From: Pelecanus crispus
Taxonomy: Eukaryota > Chordata > Aves > Pelecaniformes > Pelecanidae
DNA length: 64,000 nucleotides
Assembly: GCF_030463565.1 (NCBI RefSeq)
Contig: NC_134655.1
Coordinates: 1,810,372-1,874,371, forward strand
Reading direction: 5' to 3'
Part shown: positions 14,969 to 27,369 of the stretch, in pieces
Numbering within the stretch: position 1 is the stretch's first letter
How the letters are laid out: the number at the start of each line of letters is the position of its first letter
Translations under genes and position numbers: made by a program
The notes under the pieces: generated by a model
Databases searched by the model: none
What the model saw: the letters and a program-made list of their open reading frames with translations, nothing else
Told to the model about the DNA's origin: nothing

Positions 14969-17099
14969 CTTTTTCAGTTGACGTAAGATACTTCAGTAAG
15001 AAGCTGTGTATAAGAAGAAAAATAAAAGGAAGTTTTATGAAATGCGTAAGACAGAAAACTTCAGTAAGAAAAAAAGGACTTGGGGATGAAAATATAAATA
15101 AGGGCTAATGAGACCTGTAAAAGCCTTTGTTATGCTTGTTATCTTCCATTGCTAGCTGGCAATACAGAGAAATTATTCAAAAATAAAACCAAAGAAAATA
15201 TCTCAAACTATACTTACAGAGGAATGGATAGCATCTCTGCCAAAAATCAGGTGTCTGCACACTTGAAATGGAATTTATACGTAAAGGTCAGTCTCCAGGT
15301 AATAAAACCCAGGTTCTCCTCAAGACTGGCTCAGAAATACACCATTTTCAAGTTTAAAGCACAGGTCCAGGTTCTAGCTGTGTTTTCAGCCTGTCTGTAT
15401 TGTAGTAAAGATGTAAAGTGCTTTTTCTCCACTCCATTGATTTGCCCTATAAAAGAGCCAATTGCAATTGCAATTCTTCTCCCCTCCAGTGTAAGCAGCT
15501 GCACCCCCCTGATTCCTTTACGAGACCTGCAGGAAGCAGGGAGCCTGGAATAGGCACAGGTTACCCCTTTGCACCCCAGGCTGGGGAAATGAAAGCAAGG
15601 AGCGCAATGTTATACTCCACGGATAACACGGCAGAGAACTGCATTGCACACCAGAGGATTCAGGGTTATATATTTTGATCTACACTAATGTGAAGGTTGC
15701 TTTTCTTGATGTGCCATCCTGATTGATAGCATCTCTAATCCAGAGGCACTTCATTAAGAAATTGCCAAGGATCAACATTTTGACTGTTGCAGCCTTTCGC
15801 TGCCAAAGCGGGTTAATTTTTCTGCAAAGTGAAGGAAGGATAGTCACTCTGTAGGCAGGTGCAACTTGTTCGACGACTGTTGGAGTCATTTTTGGGTGCG
15901 CGGCAGACAAGCTCTCCTGTAGTTTTATACTGACTGGACACATCAGGCCTCTTGGCTTTCTTGTGGCAATCCACCTGGTTACCGATTTCCCCTTCACCTG
16001 GTACCATGTTTTAGGACAGAGCTTCTTTTGGACAGGATGCTTCTGTAAGCAAAGGAACAAAATAGCCTACTTTTCAAAGCTAATTTCTTTTTAAAAGTGT
16101 GGACATGAGGAAGGTGGCAGAGGGTGGGATGTGACTTAAAAGCAGATGGAAATGCAGAAGAACAGTTGCTTAGCACCTATAAAAGTCAGGCCCACTTCTT
16201 CACAGATATGTATGTATTTAGGCACCCATATTTAGGCATCCGCATTTGAGTTTTGGCCTCTAAATAACCTAAATTCATCACAGGTTTTTTGGAATGTGCA
16301 GTTGATTAAGGAAACAAAGATATTAGAAGTCATTAGGAATCATGCTGTGGTTCTGGCAGCAATCAGCTCTTCGGCGCTCGGGGACAGCTTTTGTACTACC
16401 TATGGTCCTGTTGGGAGCTTTGCCGTCTATTAATGAATGAAAGACAGAGATCAGAAAAAGCTGCTATAGAAACTTAATTCCAGAATGATTTCTCAGCCAG
16501 TGGGACAATAAGGGATCAGCCAGCAGCCTTCTTGCCTTTGTCTGAGCAAGCGATGCAAATTAAAGATTGGAGTCAGAGGCAATGGTTCAACCTAGACTAT
16601 TTTATGTGGGCATGTGTATGTTTTGGAATGGGTCTGTAGCATCTATTTCTCTGGGACTGAATCGATACAACACGGCAGGACAGAGACAGACAGCATTTCA
16701 GAAATGTAAAAAAACAAACCAAAAAAAGCCTGTAAAATGCTAGACTGACAGCCAAGAAGAATGTGCTCAAAAGCGCTTGGAAGCTGAAAACATTTTTTAC
16801 ATGCTACTCTCTCTCTTACTCAATTAAGAAAACTCACCTGATAAAAGGAGCAAGAAATTACCCTGCTTAATGACACAGATAAGGGAAGAAAACAGAAGCA
16901 TTTAATTCCCATAAGCATCTCTTGTCTTTGTCTCAGCCTGCTTTTTATGCCTGGATTATGCTAACACTATTAATCTTTGTGTCTGTGACTAACTCCTGGG
17001 TTTTTATGTTAGTGACCTGATTCTGCACTAACATGCTCCTCCCAGTTTGGTGAAGCTCCCCATGTGATCGATTCTTCCCCCTAAATAAAGTTGAAAAAT

Positions 17100-17366
17100 T
17101 TGGCTGGGAGCAGTGAGTGCTGCTGAGGTAGCGGGTGCGTGGAGCTATCCCACCCTCCCCGCATCTGCAGCACAAATAACGCGCCTGTTCAGCACTATCT
17201 GCCTCTCGGTTTTCGAGACCAAGGGGGGACGAGACTGGCCAGTTCGCAAGGTCTCCGGCAACCTCCATGGTCAGGCTTCAGCACGGGCTCCCAGCCTTGC
17301 CGCCCCCCGATCATTCTCCCCTTTTGAAAGTAGCCCAGCGAGCCGAGGAAGATGTGGCCGGAGAAG
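17100..17366 (+). other. Probable first exon (5' leader) with consensus splice donor
   Basis: The sequence AAG|GTGAGTAC at 17,366/17,367 is a near-perfect splice donor lying in the GC-rich island. An ATG at 17,352 is followed by four codons (W-P-E-K) before the donor. The start of the exon is not known; about 17,100 is a guess from the TATA-like site. If it is spliced to the acceptor at 28,220/28,221, the ATG reads two more codons and meets a stop, giving a seven-codon upstream ORF ahead of the membrane protein at 28,263. An alternative is that it begins another protein whose second exon I did not find. No transcript evidence is available. Confidence 0.4.
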
Positions 17367-17766
17367 GTGAGTACTGCATGGCTATGATGAATCCTTTGTG
17401 CGGAACCGGAGGCTCATTAGAAAGTGGAGGAGGGAGGGGGCAGCGGTCGCAATTTTTAAAATGGACACAGTCAGAAGCCTCCTTTCCTTCCCCGTTACAC
17501 GAAGGGCACGTGTGCTCCTTTCAGAGGGAATCTACCTAATGAGCTGATTTCCCGACAAAGCTCCTTTTCCTGGCGCGGGGTGCAGAGCGCAGCAGCAAAA
17601 AGCCCAAGCATCGGAAATCGCCTGCTGCAGACGTGCCGTTTGTCCGGCTGGGCAGGCGGGTGCCTCGCCGGGCGCAGCTCAGAGGGCTGCTCCTGCTGCA
17701 TCTCGCTCCAGCCCTCCGCAGCCTCCCAGACGGGGCCCCGGCACGGTGCGGTACCCGGTGCGCGGG

Positions 17767-17985
17767 GCTGGCATGGCACAGCACGGCTGGCAGCCGGCGT
17801 GCAGGGTTGGCACGGCATGGCACCGCGATACCTGACGTGCGGAGCTGGCAGCCGGCGTGCAAGGCTGGCACGGCACGGCACCGCACAGCGCGGTACCGGC
17901 ACGCCGGCTGGCACGGCACAGCACCGCACCGGGCAGCGCCGTACCAGCAGGTGGGACTGGCACGGCACAGCACGGAGCGGAGCAG
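17767..17985. repeat. Degenerate GC-rich minisatellite
   Basis: The core GCTGGCACGGCACAGCACC, or a near copy, recurs at 17,767, 17,806, 17,864, 17,907 and 17,956. The spacing varies from 39 to 58 bases. A second shared block, GCTGGCAGCCGGCGTGCA, occurs at 17,786 and 17,844, exactly 58 bases apart. The repeat lies just downstream of the putative first exon, inside the same island. Its translations in all frames are Arg/Ala/Gly/Cys-rich and repetitive, which explains the long antisense open frames here. Confidence 0.75.
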
Positions 17986-18520
17986 CAGCCAGGGCTGCAC
18001 TGGTCACCCCGCTGCGCCCCGGCCCAGCCCAGGGCCACTGGTGGCCCCCACTGGGGCTATCCAGCTCTCGTCAGAGGCGCGACCGTCCTCCCCGGGGTCC
18101 CAGCAGCTTTCTACGCATACACCCACCCTTCACAAAGACAGGTTGCCTCCTCTCTCATCGCACAAAGGTGCGCCGAACACCCCTATACACACCCTCCTCC
18201 TGTCACACAACGTGCATCTCCCTCCCCTTCCCCACCGGGGCTGCAGGGACCCCTCACCCTTTCCCATTTATCATGCACCCCCTTCTTCACATGCATATAA
18301 GCCTCCCCCTCACTTACCCGTGTTACTTGTCCCCTCTGTTCACCCACAGAGGTAGCACACCCCGTCCCCGCTGCTCCATACGTACGCCTGGTCAGTGTGC
18401 CTTGCTACCTATGCGAAGGCTGAACGCCTCAACCCACGGAGCGAGGAAGGCGACATGCCCCTCATCCCCCTCCACCCACGGCCAAAGCAGCGCACAGGCA
18501 CCTGCCACGTAACCCCCTGA

Positions 18521-21500
18521 GCTCTAACACGTTAACTGATCTCAAATGTATTTCACGTAACTTTTCCCATTTGGAATGTGATTTAGAGCTAAAAGGAAAG
18601 TCAACGCTGACCGGTAACCACTGAATGCTTAAAGAAAGTCTTTTTTCCCTTCTCCTCCACTGCCTACTCCTTTAGCCTCAGTGCTGGGACCAGCTTACTG
18701 CACACCAGTTCCACCCACCCCAGGGACAAGCTGCCTGGGCTTTAAGACTGGGAGAGGAGGATGGAAGGGTGCTCTCTGCTTACCCACAGCTCTCAAATTA
18801 GACAAAGACTGCCCCCAGTACACGCTGGGGGAAAAGCAATGGGATCTTATGCCAGAAATGTACACACACAAAGTACCTGCATCTAAAATGACATTCATCA
18901 CTCCCCCTCTCAGCCCCCTGCTCCCTCCCACCCTTTAACTTAGTATTTTTCTTGCACAATTTTAAAGGTGAAATTCCCCGAGTACTGAACATATTGTAGT
19001 CCTAGACCGTAACTATTCATCAAGAACAGGCAGACTGTCTGGAAGGAGAAGAGTTTTCTTCTTAAATGAGTTGGATGAATACTTGAATGTTCAAACAATC
19101 TTTTGCTCTTTGGCACATTCTAAAAAAAAAAAAATGTTATCCCTGCAGGAGTTTCAATCTTGGCAGATTTTAGATCCAAGAGAAAGGCTGCAAAGCATCC
19201 TATCCATAATTACTTTCCTTGCTAGCAGTAGGGAAGGAGAAAAAAAGGAGAGGAGAGATTAAAAAAGAGAGGGGGATACAAAAGCAGATCTCATTCGTTC
19301 ACCCTTTCACAACCAAATAGCCCAGAATCAGAACCCTCCTTCACTTGCAAAGAAAATGAGAATTTAATGAAACGGCCACTGATTGTCTTAAGATCTCATT
19401 TGATGAAGATTCTTAGGTTTTGTTCATTTGAATTCAGCTCTAAACAGCTTTCTGTTTTCATTTATCCCATAACTCAAGAGAACAATTAAATATCCACTTG
19501 TACCTGGACTGGTAAGTACTCTTTCTGACTCCAAAAAGCATGTAACACAGAGCATTAGGAAAAACTGATCCCAGAAACAGGGAAATGGGGGGTGTGGGGG
19601 GGGTGGAATCACTGAGCAAATTTAAGCATCAGTGTAGGCTAGGGAATTGTTTGCACTCCAGGATTTGTATTTTCACGGAACAACATTTAAAATATAGACT
19701 GATGGAAAAATTCACAGGCTGCCTCTGTAATCGCGGGATGTAATTGCCCCTGATTTTGAAAGGCGTGTGGGAAGAACAGCATAGAATGTTGTGCAAAAGA
19801 AATGAATATGAATTAAATTAGCAAAAAGTTAACCATAAAGACAATTTCAAAGAGAAAAAAAGAATCTACGTTTTATGGGGTACATTTTTTTAGCTGATGT
19901 TATAAGATTTTTCCTTTAGTAGGAATACAAAGAATGGCTTATCAGGAAAACCCGCCCTCTGAAAAGAGAAATATTGTGTGCTGTTTTGAGAAAAACAATC
20001 TCAACATAGTTTTTAAAATGTAGCAAAGCCTATTTCGAAGTGAACATCGTGAAGGAACAGATCTGTTCAACTGTTTAGACAACAGCACTTTGATACAGCA
20101 CTGTTTTGCAAGTTTAAAAGGGAAAAAATTCAAACCCTTCCCCAAATATGAGCACATGAAAGGAATAAGACTCTAGGTCTCTTCCTAACATGTTTTATTA
20201 CAGCATGCCTAAGCCTCAGTCAGCACACCTACGGGGAGCATTTACTATACGGTTTCAAAACTACCCTAAAAATGTCATACAAGGATTCATCGACCAGGAT
20301 GACAAACTTTCCTCACACCACTATACAGACAAGAAGGCTAAAATACGTATCACAGGTACATTTTAGTAACACTGGTTTGAGGAGGGAATTCATCAAGCGT
20401 TCAGTCTACAGCATGTGACTTATGTGTAGTTTGTTCCTGGTAACAGGCACCAGCAACTTCCATATGGATTTGGACTTTGTACAGACAAAAGATAGTATTT
20501 GCCAAAACACACAGTTACAAGAAGGCTGTTATCACACCTAACAAGCTGCTGGTTTTTATCAAATCACAGTTATGCCAAATTAACATGTTATGCTATCATG
20601 AGAAGTCACCAATAAAATCAGTGGGATGATTATCAATTTCAGAGAGAGTCTAAATCTTTAACACAACAGGTCTGTTGCTTCAATTGCTCTGCGCTTCAGG
20701 GATTACTTAATTAAAATTAAAACCTTAAAACCAGAATTAGCTCCATATGGGTTCTCTATAAACTAAATGCCCAGGAAAACAGTACGTTACGTTTACGGTC
20801 CACGCTAAGCACAGGCACCTGCCCACACGAGTTCTTCTGGAACACAAAAGCAGATGTCCTGAGCAGTCGCACAGCCTGCAACTTCCATCCGAATCATCAG
20901 GAGCTGTTTTGCTCAGCATCTCTCAATGCAGAGGTAAGATGGTATCAGGTTCTGCTCTAAAATTACTTGCTTTTGTCATATGCAGACTGTCCCTCAAAGT
21001 TATCCAAGCCCAGAGCAGCTTTAAGGAGAATCACGATCCCACTAGATACTGTTCCTTTTATAGGAACAAGATTGAACTTTCTGTTGGCTTACGGATCTGA
21101 CCGATGCTGGAATGAGTTATTACAAGTGCTTCCAAAACTTGCAGTCTTTTCCTCTTCTAGCATAAGGGAGGAGAAAACCTCAAGTATAATGAAGACAGAA
21201 CAGGCTTAACAACTGCTAAAAGCAGAATTTTCTTGCTCACTAGGACAAAAATAGTGTACAGCATTCTGAGAGACTAGGGCTAGAATTTTATACACTTAAT
21301 TAAAAGATTAATTGACTTGCTTAAATCTTTATCTAAGTCGCCAGGTGTATCACTGGACATAATCGCAAAGGGGTTTACGCAAATTAAGTTTCTATGGATG
21401 ACGACATGTAAAAATCTAATATAGAACATTTTTTCTATTTTGTTTTGAGATTAACAATACGGAAGACAAAGGCATAAAGACGTTGTTTGATTTTAGGACT

Positions 21501-24019
21501 TCTCAGATAAATCTACCGTGTTTAACACCTACAGACCCGGTGACACTACAAATGTACCTTAAGCGTCCTTCTGTAACAACCCGATGCTTATTATTTAAGC
21601 CCATACTCCCAAAGTACACAGAACCTACTGGAAAGTATGAAGCCTAACTGGCTCTCAGCTGAAAGCTGATCAGCACTTTGTAGACATGAAACCTTAAGAT
21701 TTCCAAAAGTATTTTAAGCCTCCAAAGCTAAAGACAGATGTGTACTAGTATGTACATGGATTTTGAAAATGGCAGGGCTGGTCTTATGTACATATTTAAA
21801 ATACTCCTAAAATCTGGCCCTTTGCTTTTTACACATGAGGTTACAGAAGATGCAGTGAAAAATAAGTAGCAAGGCTAAAACATCTCACTACATGCTTTTT
21901 GAAGCCTTTCCTGCCTTCTCTCCTTCTCCCATTCCTTCCTCCTTTCCCTCCCTCCTCCTTGTCCCCACTTTCATTTGCTGTCACTCCCACTCTGGCTTTC
22001 ATCTGCAATTTTGTGCACAAGTGTATTAGTAGAAGTCTTGCTACACTAGCTCTGGAGGAGGAGAAAAGAATCATTTACATATCAGGTTTACAACATGATG
22101 GATACATTTCATACAAATGTTTTTACATCAAAAAGATGCAAATTTAGAGAAAGGAGGCACATTCTTCTGTAATGCAATAAAAACGGAAGAGACAATTTGA
22201 AAGGCAGCAGGAAAATTTACAAGCAAGCTGAAGGCAGAAAGCAAGCAAGCAAGCCTGAAACTAGATTAAAAAGCCAATATATATTTAAGATGATATAAAC
22301 ACTAGAAGTAATTCAACATTTGAAAATGCATGGTGTATGTATGGATGAGTACATGAGACACACACACAGAGGTAGAAACCAAAAATTCTCCTACTGCTGA
22401 AATCAAAGAGATTTTTTAATATTAATTCACAAGTAGCACGTTTATAGTTTCAGCTCAGTCATCTTTACTTTGGAAAGATGTTTTTCTGTTCATTTGAGAA
22501 CAGTATGAATCGTTTTTCTCACTTGCTGCTCATTTATATGTCCTTATCAACCATTCTTACTCAATACCATCAGGAAGTCAAAGGAAGTTTAAGTTAGAGT
22601 AAAGATCAGGTATGTACAATCAGCTTCCTATTAAAACAACAAAACTGCAGTAGCTCACGTATAATTTCTGGCCTTCATCCTTCCAACGAAGCTGAAGATT
22701 TCAGACATTCACCGAACTCCGTCCTTCCTTTAACTGAAACACAGAATCGGAAGACAGAGTTATCCTAACAATAGAAAACCCCAAACCATAGACAATTAAA
22801 ACTTCATACAAGTCTGGTCTCCCACCCGGCATTTTGACTTTTTTATTTGGGGTTTTTTTTAAGGATTCAATGTAAATCATCATTACTCTTAATATAACAC
22901 TGGTAACATCATTATTACCAAGTCACTAGCAAACAGAGGCAAGTTTTGCCCTTATAAAAAGGGAGTCTCAGTGAAATCAAAAAACCTGTTGATCACCATT
23001 CTCATCTCTTTTCAGTAATTCAGTATTTGACAGATATCAATAACCTGAATTGATATTTGACACACTGATTTTTGTTACTGTAATTTCCATTGTCCTTCCT
23101 CTCATATAAATTGCATCCAACCTGCTCTTACTTTCCTACCCTCAAAAACTACACAAAACCTCAAAAATATATTTGTGTCTACTTTGTTGGAGTACTCTAC
23201 TTAGAGGCACAGAGGTCAAGCTTGAAGAACACAAGGAAAGATAATGCCTGTCCTAAGGATATTACAAAACAAGGAGCAAATTTTGTCCTCCCCATCTTAT
23301 ACTGAGTTGTACTTGACTTTAAACATTAACTTGCTAAAACAGAAAGATATGAAAACATAAGCCACGGTAGCAAAGACCATCTCTAGGCAAGGACATGTAC
23401 TACATCAATAGCCTATGCTTATGTAAGTATCAAAGTAAAACTATTTCATTAAAAGTTTAGAAATGTATTCAGCTTACAGCTATTCTAATATGCTTTCATG
23501 AAGTTTCTTCCAACAATCAGTAATTCCAGACAAAAAAACCACTCAAATTATTTTTGTAAATGCCTGAACCTTTCTAATATATTTTATTAATGTTAATGGG
23601 AATTAAATGTGCACAGTGCTGAGGTACTAGTTTTCGCATTCGTAACGCTCAGACAAAATACACTGAAGACTTATGACTCACACAAAAACAACAAAACAAT
23701 GTAAGAATAATTTATTCTCTACTGTTTAAATTAGAGCATGGACAATGAAGAATGTTTTGGGCTTTTTTAATGAAAAGTTTCCTCATGAGAATGCATTGAC
23801 ATGGAAACTTTAGTAGATGGAACCTGACTCAACTTGAAACGTGTGCTTTGTGTGTGCGTATGAGTGTGTACTTAGTACAACGATTACAGATAACGTGAAC
23901 AGTCTTCTTGAAATAAGTACTAAGCAGAGTACTAGAGGCCCAACTCTTTCTCAAAAACTGAACCCTCAGTAGGACGTTGCAATACAAGCTGATGCTAAGA
24001 CATTTACCTCTGCTACTAC
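18521..24019. other. Gene-free stretch, probable intron of the 17.3-28.6 kb unit
   Basis: No exon could be supported. Simple features present are an adenine run at 19,122-19,134, a G-rich patch at 19,587-19,605, a polypyrimidine tract at about 21,903-21,967 and a short AAGC repeat near 22,239-22,253. If the 17.3 kb leader joins the 28.2 kb coding exon, this is its intron. Confidence 0.5.
21903..21967 (+). repeat. Polypyrimidine tract (C/T-rich)
   Basis: About 65 bases are almost entirely C and T, in CCTTCTCC- and CCCTCC-type blocks. This is a low-complexity mirror-like tract of the kind that can form triplex DNA. No acceptor use is evident. Confidence 0.7.
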
Positions 24020-25750
24020 TGTGGTCTCACCAGGGCTGAGTAGAGGTGAATAATCACTTCCCCCAACTTGCTGACAACGCTCTAATGCGGGCGAGGATGC
24101 CACTGGACTTTACAACAAGAGCACAATGCTGGCTCATGTTCAGCCTGGTGTCCGCCAGGACCCCCAGGTCCTTTTCCGCAAAGCCGCTTTCCAGCCAGTT
24201 GGCCCCCAGCATCCACTTGTGCGTGAGGCTGTTCCTCTCCAGGGGCACGTCTTTGCCTTTCTGCTTGATGAACTTCATGAGGTTCCTCTCTGTCTACTTC
24301 TCCAGCCTGTTGAGGCCCCTCTCAATGGCAGCACAACTATCTGGTTTATCAGCCACCCTTCCTAGTTTTGTATCATTTGCAAACCTGCTGAGCGTGCACT
24401 CTATCTCATCATCTAAGTCATCAGGGACAACCTTGAACAGCACTGACCCCAATATTAACCCCGAGGCTACTCCACTACCGACTTGCCTCCAAGTGGACTC
24501 TGTGCTGCTGATCTCAACCCTTTGAGACCAGCAGCTCAGCCAGTTTTAAATCCACCTCACTGTCCATTTATCCCGTCCATATTTCATCAGTTTGTCTACG
24601 AAATGGTCTGGGAGACAGTGTAAAAAGCCTCTCCAAAGTCAAGATTAACAACATCCACTGCTCTCCATCATCCACTGGGCTAATCATTTCATCGTTAGAA
24701 GGCTACCAGGTTGGTCAAGGTTATTTTCCCTCTCATACTGACTCATGCTGACTATACCCAATTACCTTCTTGTCCTTAATATGTTTGGAAATGGTTTCCA
24801 AAAAGATTTGCTATGTTACCTTCCCAAGGGACTGAAGTGAGGCTGGCCAGCCTGTACTTCCCCAGATCCTCCTCCATGCCCTTCTGGAATGAAATTTACT
24901 TGCTTCCAGTCCTCTGAAACCTCCCACAGGTCACCATGACCTTTAACAACTTATTGAGAACGACCTTGCAGTGACACCGTCCAGCTTCCTCACCACTTCA
25001 TGGGTGTATCCCAACAGTTCCCACGGGTTTGTGAACGTTCAGTAGTTTCTTTAAGCATTCCCTAACTCAGTACTCTCATATCAAGGGTAAGTCCTCACCG
25101 TGCCACCCTTTTCTATTGGTCTTAGGGGGCATGGATTGCTAAGGGCAAATCTGAGCAGTAAAGACTGAAGCAAAGAAGGTGTTGAGCGCTTTGGCCTCTT
25201 CCATGTCCTTGGTCATCACGCCCCCTGCCCCATTCAGTTCCACGTTGGCCCTACCCTTTCTTTTGCTGCAGATACATCTATAGAAGCTCTTCCTGTTGCA
25301 TTTATGTTCCTTGCAAGACTCATCTCCCAAGGGGCTTTGGCTTTCCTAACACCATCCCTGCACGCTCAGATGGTGTCACTCTATTCCTCCTGGGCCACCT
25401 GTCCCTGCTTCTGCCTCCTGCATGCTTCCTTTTTATGTTTGAGCTTTGTCAGGAGCTCCTCGTTCATCCCTGCAGACCTCCTGCCACCATCAATGGACCG
25501 TTCCTGAGTTTGGAGGAGGTGATCCTTGGAAATCAACCAGATCTCCTGGACCCCTCTTCTCTCCAAGAGTGTCCTACATAAGAGCCTTCCAAGCAGGTCC
25601 CTGAAAAGGCCAAGGTCTGCTCTCCTGAGCTTCCATGGCAGCACTGTGGTTGTGTGAGCCATGTCTGTGATCCCAGTGAGATCATCACCTCGCAACTTCA
25701 TGAAGACCTCTAATTCCTCCTCGTTTCTTCTCCACAGTCCATGCATTAGT
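24020..25750 (-). mobile_element. CR1 LINE ORF2 remnant, antisense, inactive
   Basis: Read on the minus strand, the segment encodes broken pieces of CR1 ORF2 in the right order. Near 25,740-25,720 there is a YTNAW-like piece of the endonuclease start. Then come the pre-RT linker (RADLGLFRDLLGR, WLISKDHLLQTQER, ELLTKLKHKKEA; 25,700-25,400), a KSFYRCICSKRKGRANV piece and NTFFASVFTAQ (25,300-25,150). Next is the reverse-transcriptase core near 24,640-24,350, and finally the C-terminal KFIKQKGK and AEKDLGVLADTRLNMSQ block (24,280-24,060). It does not mobilise: frames are shifted many times, the RT box FADD reads FAND, and AFDTV reads AFYTV. The 3' end is missing beyond about 24,020. Most of the endonuclease is deleted. 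Confidence 0.9.
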
Positions 25751-27266
25751 GTACAGGCACTTCAGACTGACACCCAGTCACGTCGATTCCCAGGAAAAAG
25801 CCAGAGCTTCTCCCATAACGCTTTCTTCTTGGCACTTGCTTATTTCTGTGCAGACACTTGAAGTGGGCCCCCTTCAGCCATATTTTGAAATTTTTGAGGT
25901 TTCTCTCATCCACATCACCCTGCACCCTTTGCTTGCCAACCTGGTTCACCGATTCATCCACAAGCAACAGGAAGAAGCATTCTTTGCCCTCAAGAAGCTT
26001 AAAAGCAAGGCAGGTAGAAAGTGGTGATAGCATTGCTGTATTCCCCACAGACACTGAGTGGTTTGGTCACAGTCACTCAAGAGTCTGCAGCAGAGCCACA
26101 AAGAGAATCCTTAAGACATTGTTTAGAAGGGCAGGGATTTGTCCAGAAAAGCAGTCTCCTTCTCCCAAAATGCAGCTGAAGCCCAAGCAGTACTTTGCAG
26201 ACTTAAGATTTTAAAAGCATTTCTGTTTTGTTTTTGAAAATACACACCACCTGAACCGATGGTGAAATGGAGCTACAAATAACTTCCACTCACCTTCTTG
26301 GAACAGTACCGTACAGTACCAGATGCCTAATGATTTTATATCTTTTATATTTTATATTCCCCATAGGAATCTGATAGCTGTGGATACAGATGAGATGAGA
26401 TACAGGTTCAGGCAAGTATGACACGATCTGCTTTTCATTAGTGCTGAGACATTCCACCCTCCTGGACTTTCATGTGGGTGGTGGACACTTAGCTACTCCA
26501 TAAATCAGAAGAGCATTTCTCAGTTTCTGAAGTTCTTTTATTGCAGTTTTTTTCTTTAGGCTACTTGAGAAAGATGTTGAATACATAGCCAAGTAGCACT
26601 AAAATATTCTATTGTCATAACTTCCTGATATACGACTTGCCAGTAGTGCAACATGTAGACATTCATCAAAGATGTGGTAGGTTGCACTTGTTCCCTTATG
26701 TGAAATGAACTTTCAATCAGCTTTGCAAACACGTATTTTTTTGTCCTAAACTACAGTAAAATCTGGCTTTTAAACTTTCTTTAAGATCAACACTTATTTT
26801 TGACTATGTGAACATATTGATCCAAACTGGCAAGAACTGCTCATTTACATCTTTTAACATCAACAGAATGCTAATCTATAGTAAACAGTCTTCATTACAA
26901 ACAAGAACGTGCCATTAATTAGTAAGAGAGGCCCTCAGTTCTCTGCTAGCCTGAGTGGGATGAACCACAGATTTCTATAAAGAGGATGAATTACAATTGC
27001 ATCCTATCAAACAGAGCATCTCCGAACAAACAGTTAGGCTGCAAGATCTCTGAAACCTAATTTTGGCCTCAAAGCATTTGGGACTAGGGTGGAGGGGGTT
27101 TAGAACAATCTGTTATTTGAAATAAATAGCTCTGAAAGTGCTTACAGCTCCTCAAAGTAAAATATCCTGGGGCCAAATCCTACTGTCCTGAGCAGAAGCA
27201 GAAATCAGTAAGAGCAGACCAGCCTTGTTCCTCATCAGATTTAACTCGGAAATGAGATTTGGAACA

Positions 27267-27285
27267 GGGGAGGGAAGGGGGAGGG
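27267..27285 (+). other. G-quadruplex-type motif
   Basis: Four guanine runs of at least three are separated by loops of one, two and one bases (GGGG-A-GGG-AA-GGGGG-A-GGG). This fits the canonical intramolecular quadruplex pattern with very short loops. It lies about 0.95 kb upstream of the acceptor of the membrane-protein exon. No function can be read from the sequence. Confidence 0.6.
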
Positions 27286-27333
27286 CAGACCAGCCCTTCA
27301 CCTTCTCCAGACCAGCTCTTAACTTCAGAACTG

Positions 27334-27369
27334 CTCAGATGAGTAAATTTTCTCAGATGAGTAAATTTT
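27334..27369 (+). repeat. 18-base perfect tandem duplication
   Basis: CTCAGATGAGTAAATTTT occurs twice back to back (27,334-27,351 and 27,352-27,369). Two identical copies suggest a recent duplication. Confidence 0.85.

Larger units (their letters stand above)
17040..18520. promoter_or_regulatory. CpG-island-like GC-rich region, probable promoter
   Basis: GC content and CpG frequency rise sharply from about 17,100 and stay high to about 18,080. The flank to 18,520 is cytosine-rich but poor in CpG. The CpG-dense part contains a plausible first exon ending at a consensus donor at 17,367. A weak TATA-like CTAAATAAAG lies at 17,081-17,090. Long open frames on both strands (up to 310 codons) exist only because GC-rich sequence has few stop codons. 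The likely role is a promoter for a plus-strand transcript; CAGE or methylation data would decide it. Confidence 0.55.

Noticed and set aside
17580..18512. 310-codon plus-strand open frame and overlapping antisense frames up to 170 codons
   Set aside because: They lie in GC-rich, repeat-bearing island sequence where stop codons are rare in all frames. The translations are repetitive Arg/Ala/His/Gly sequences without domain character.
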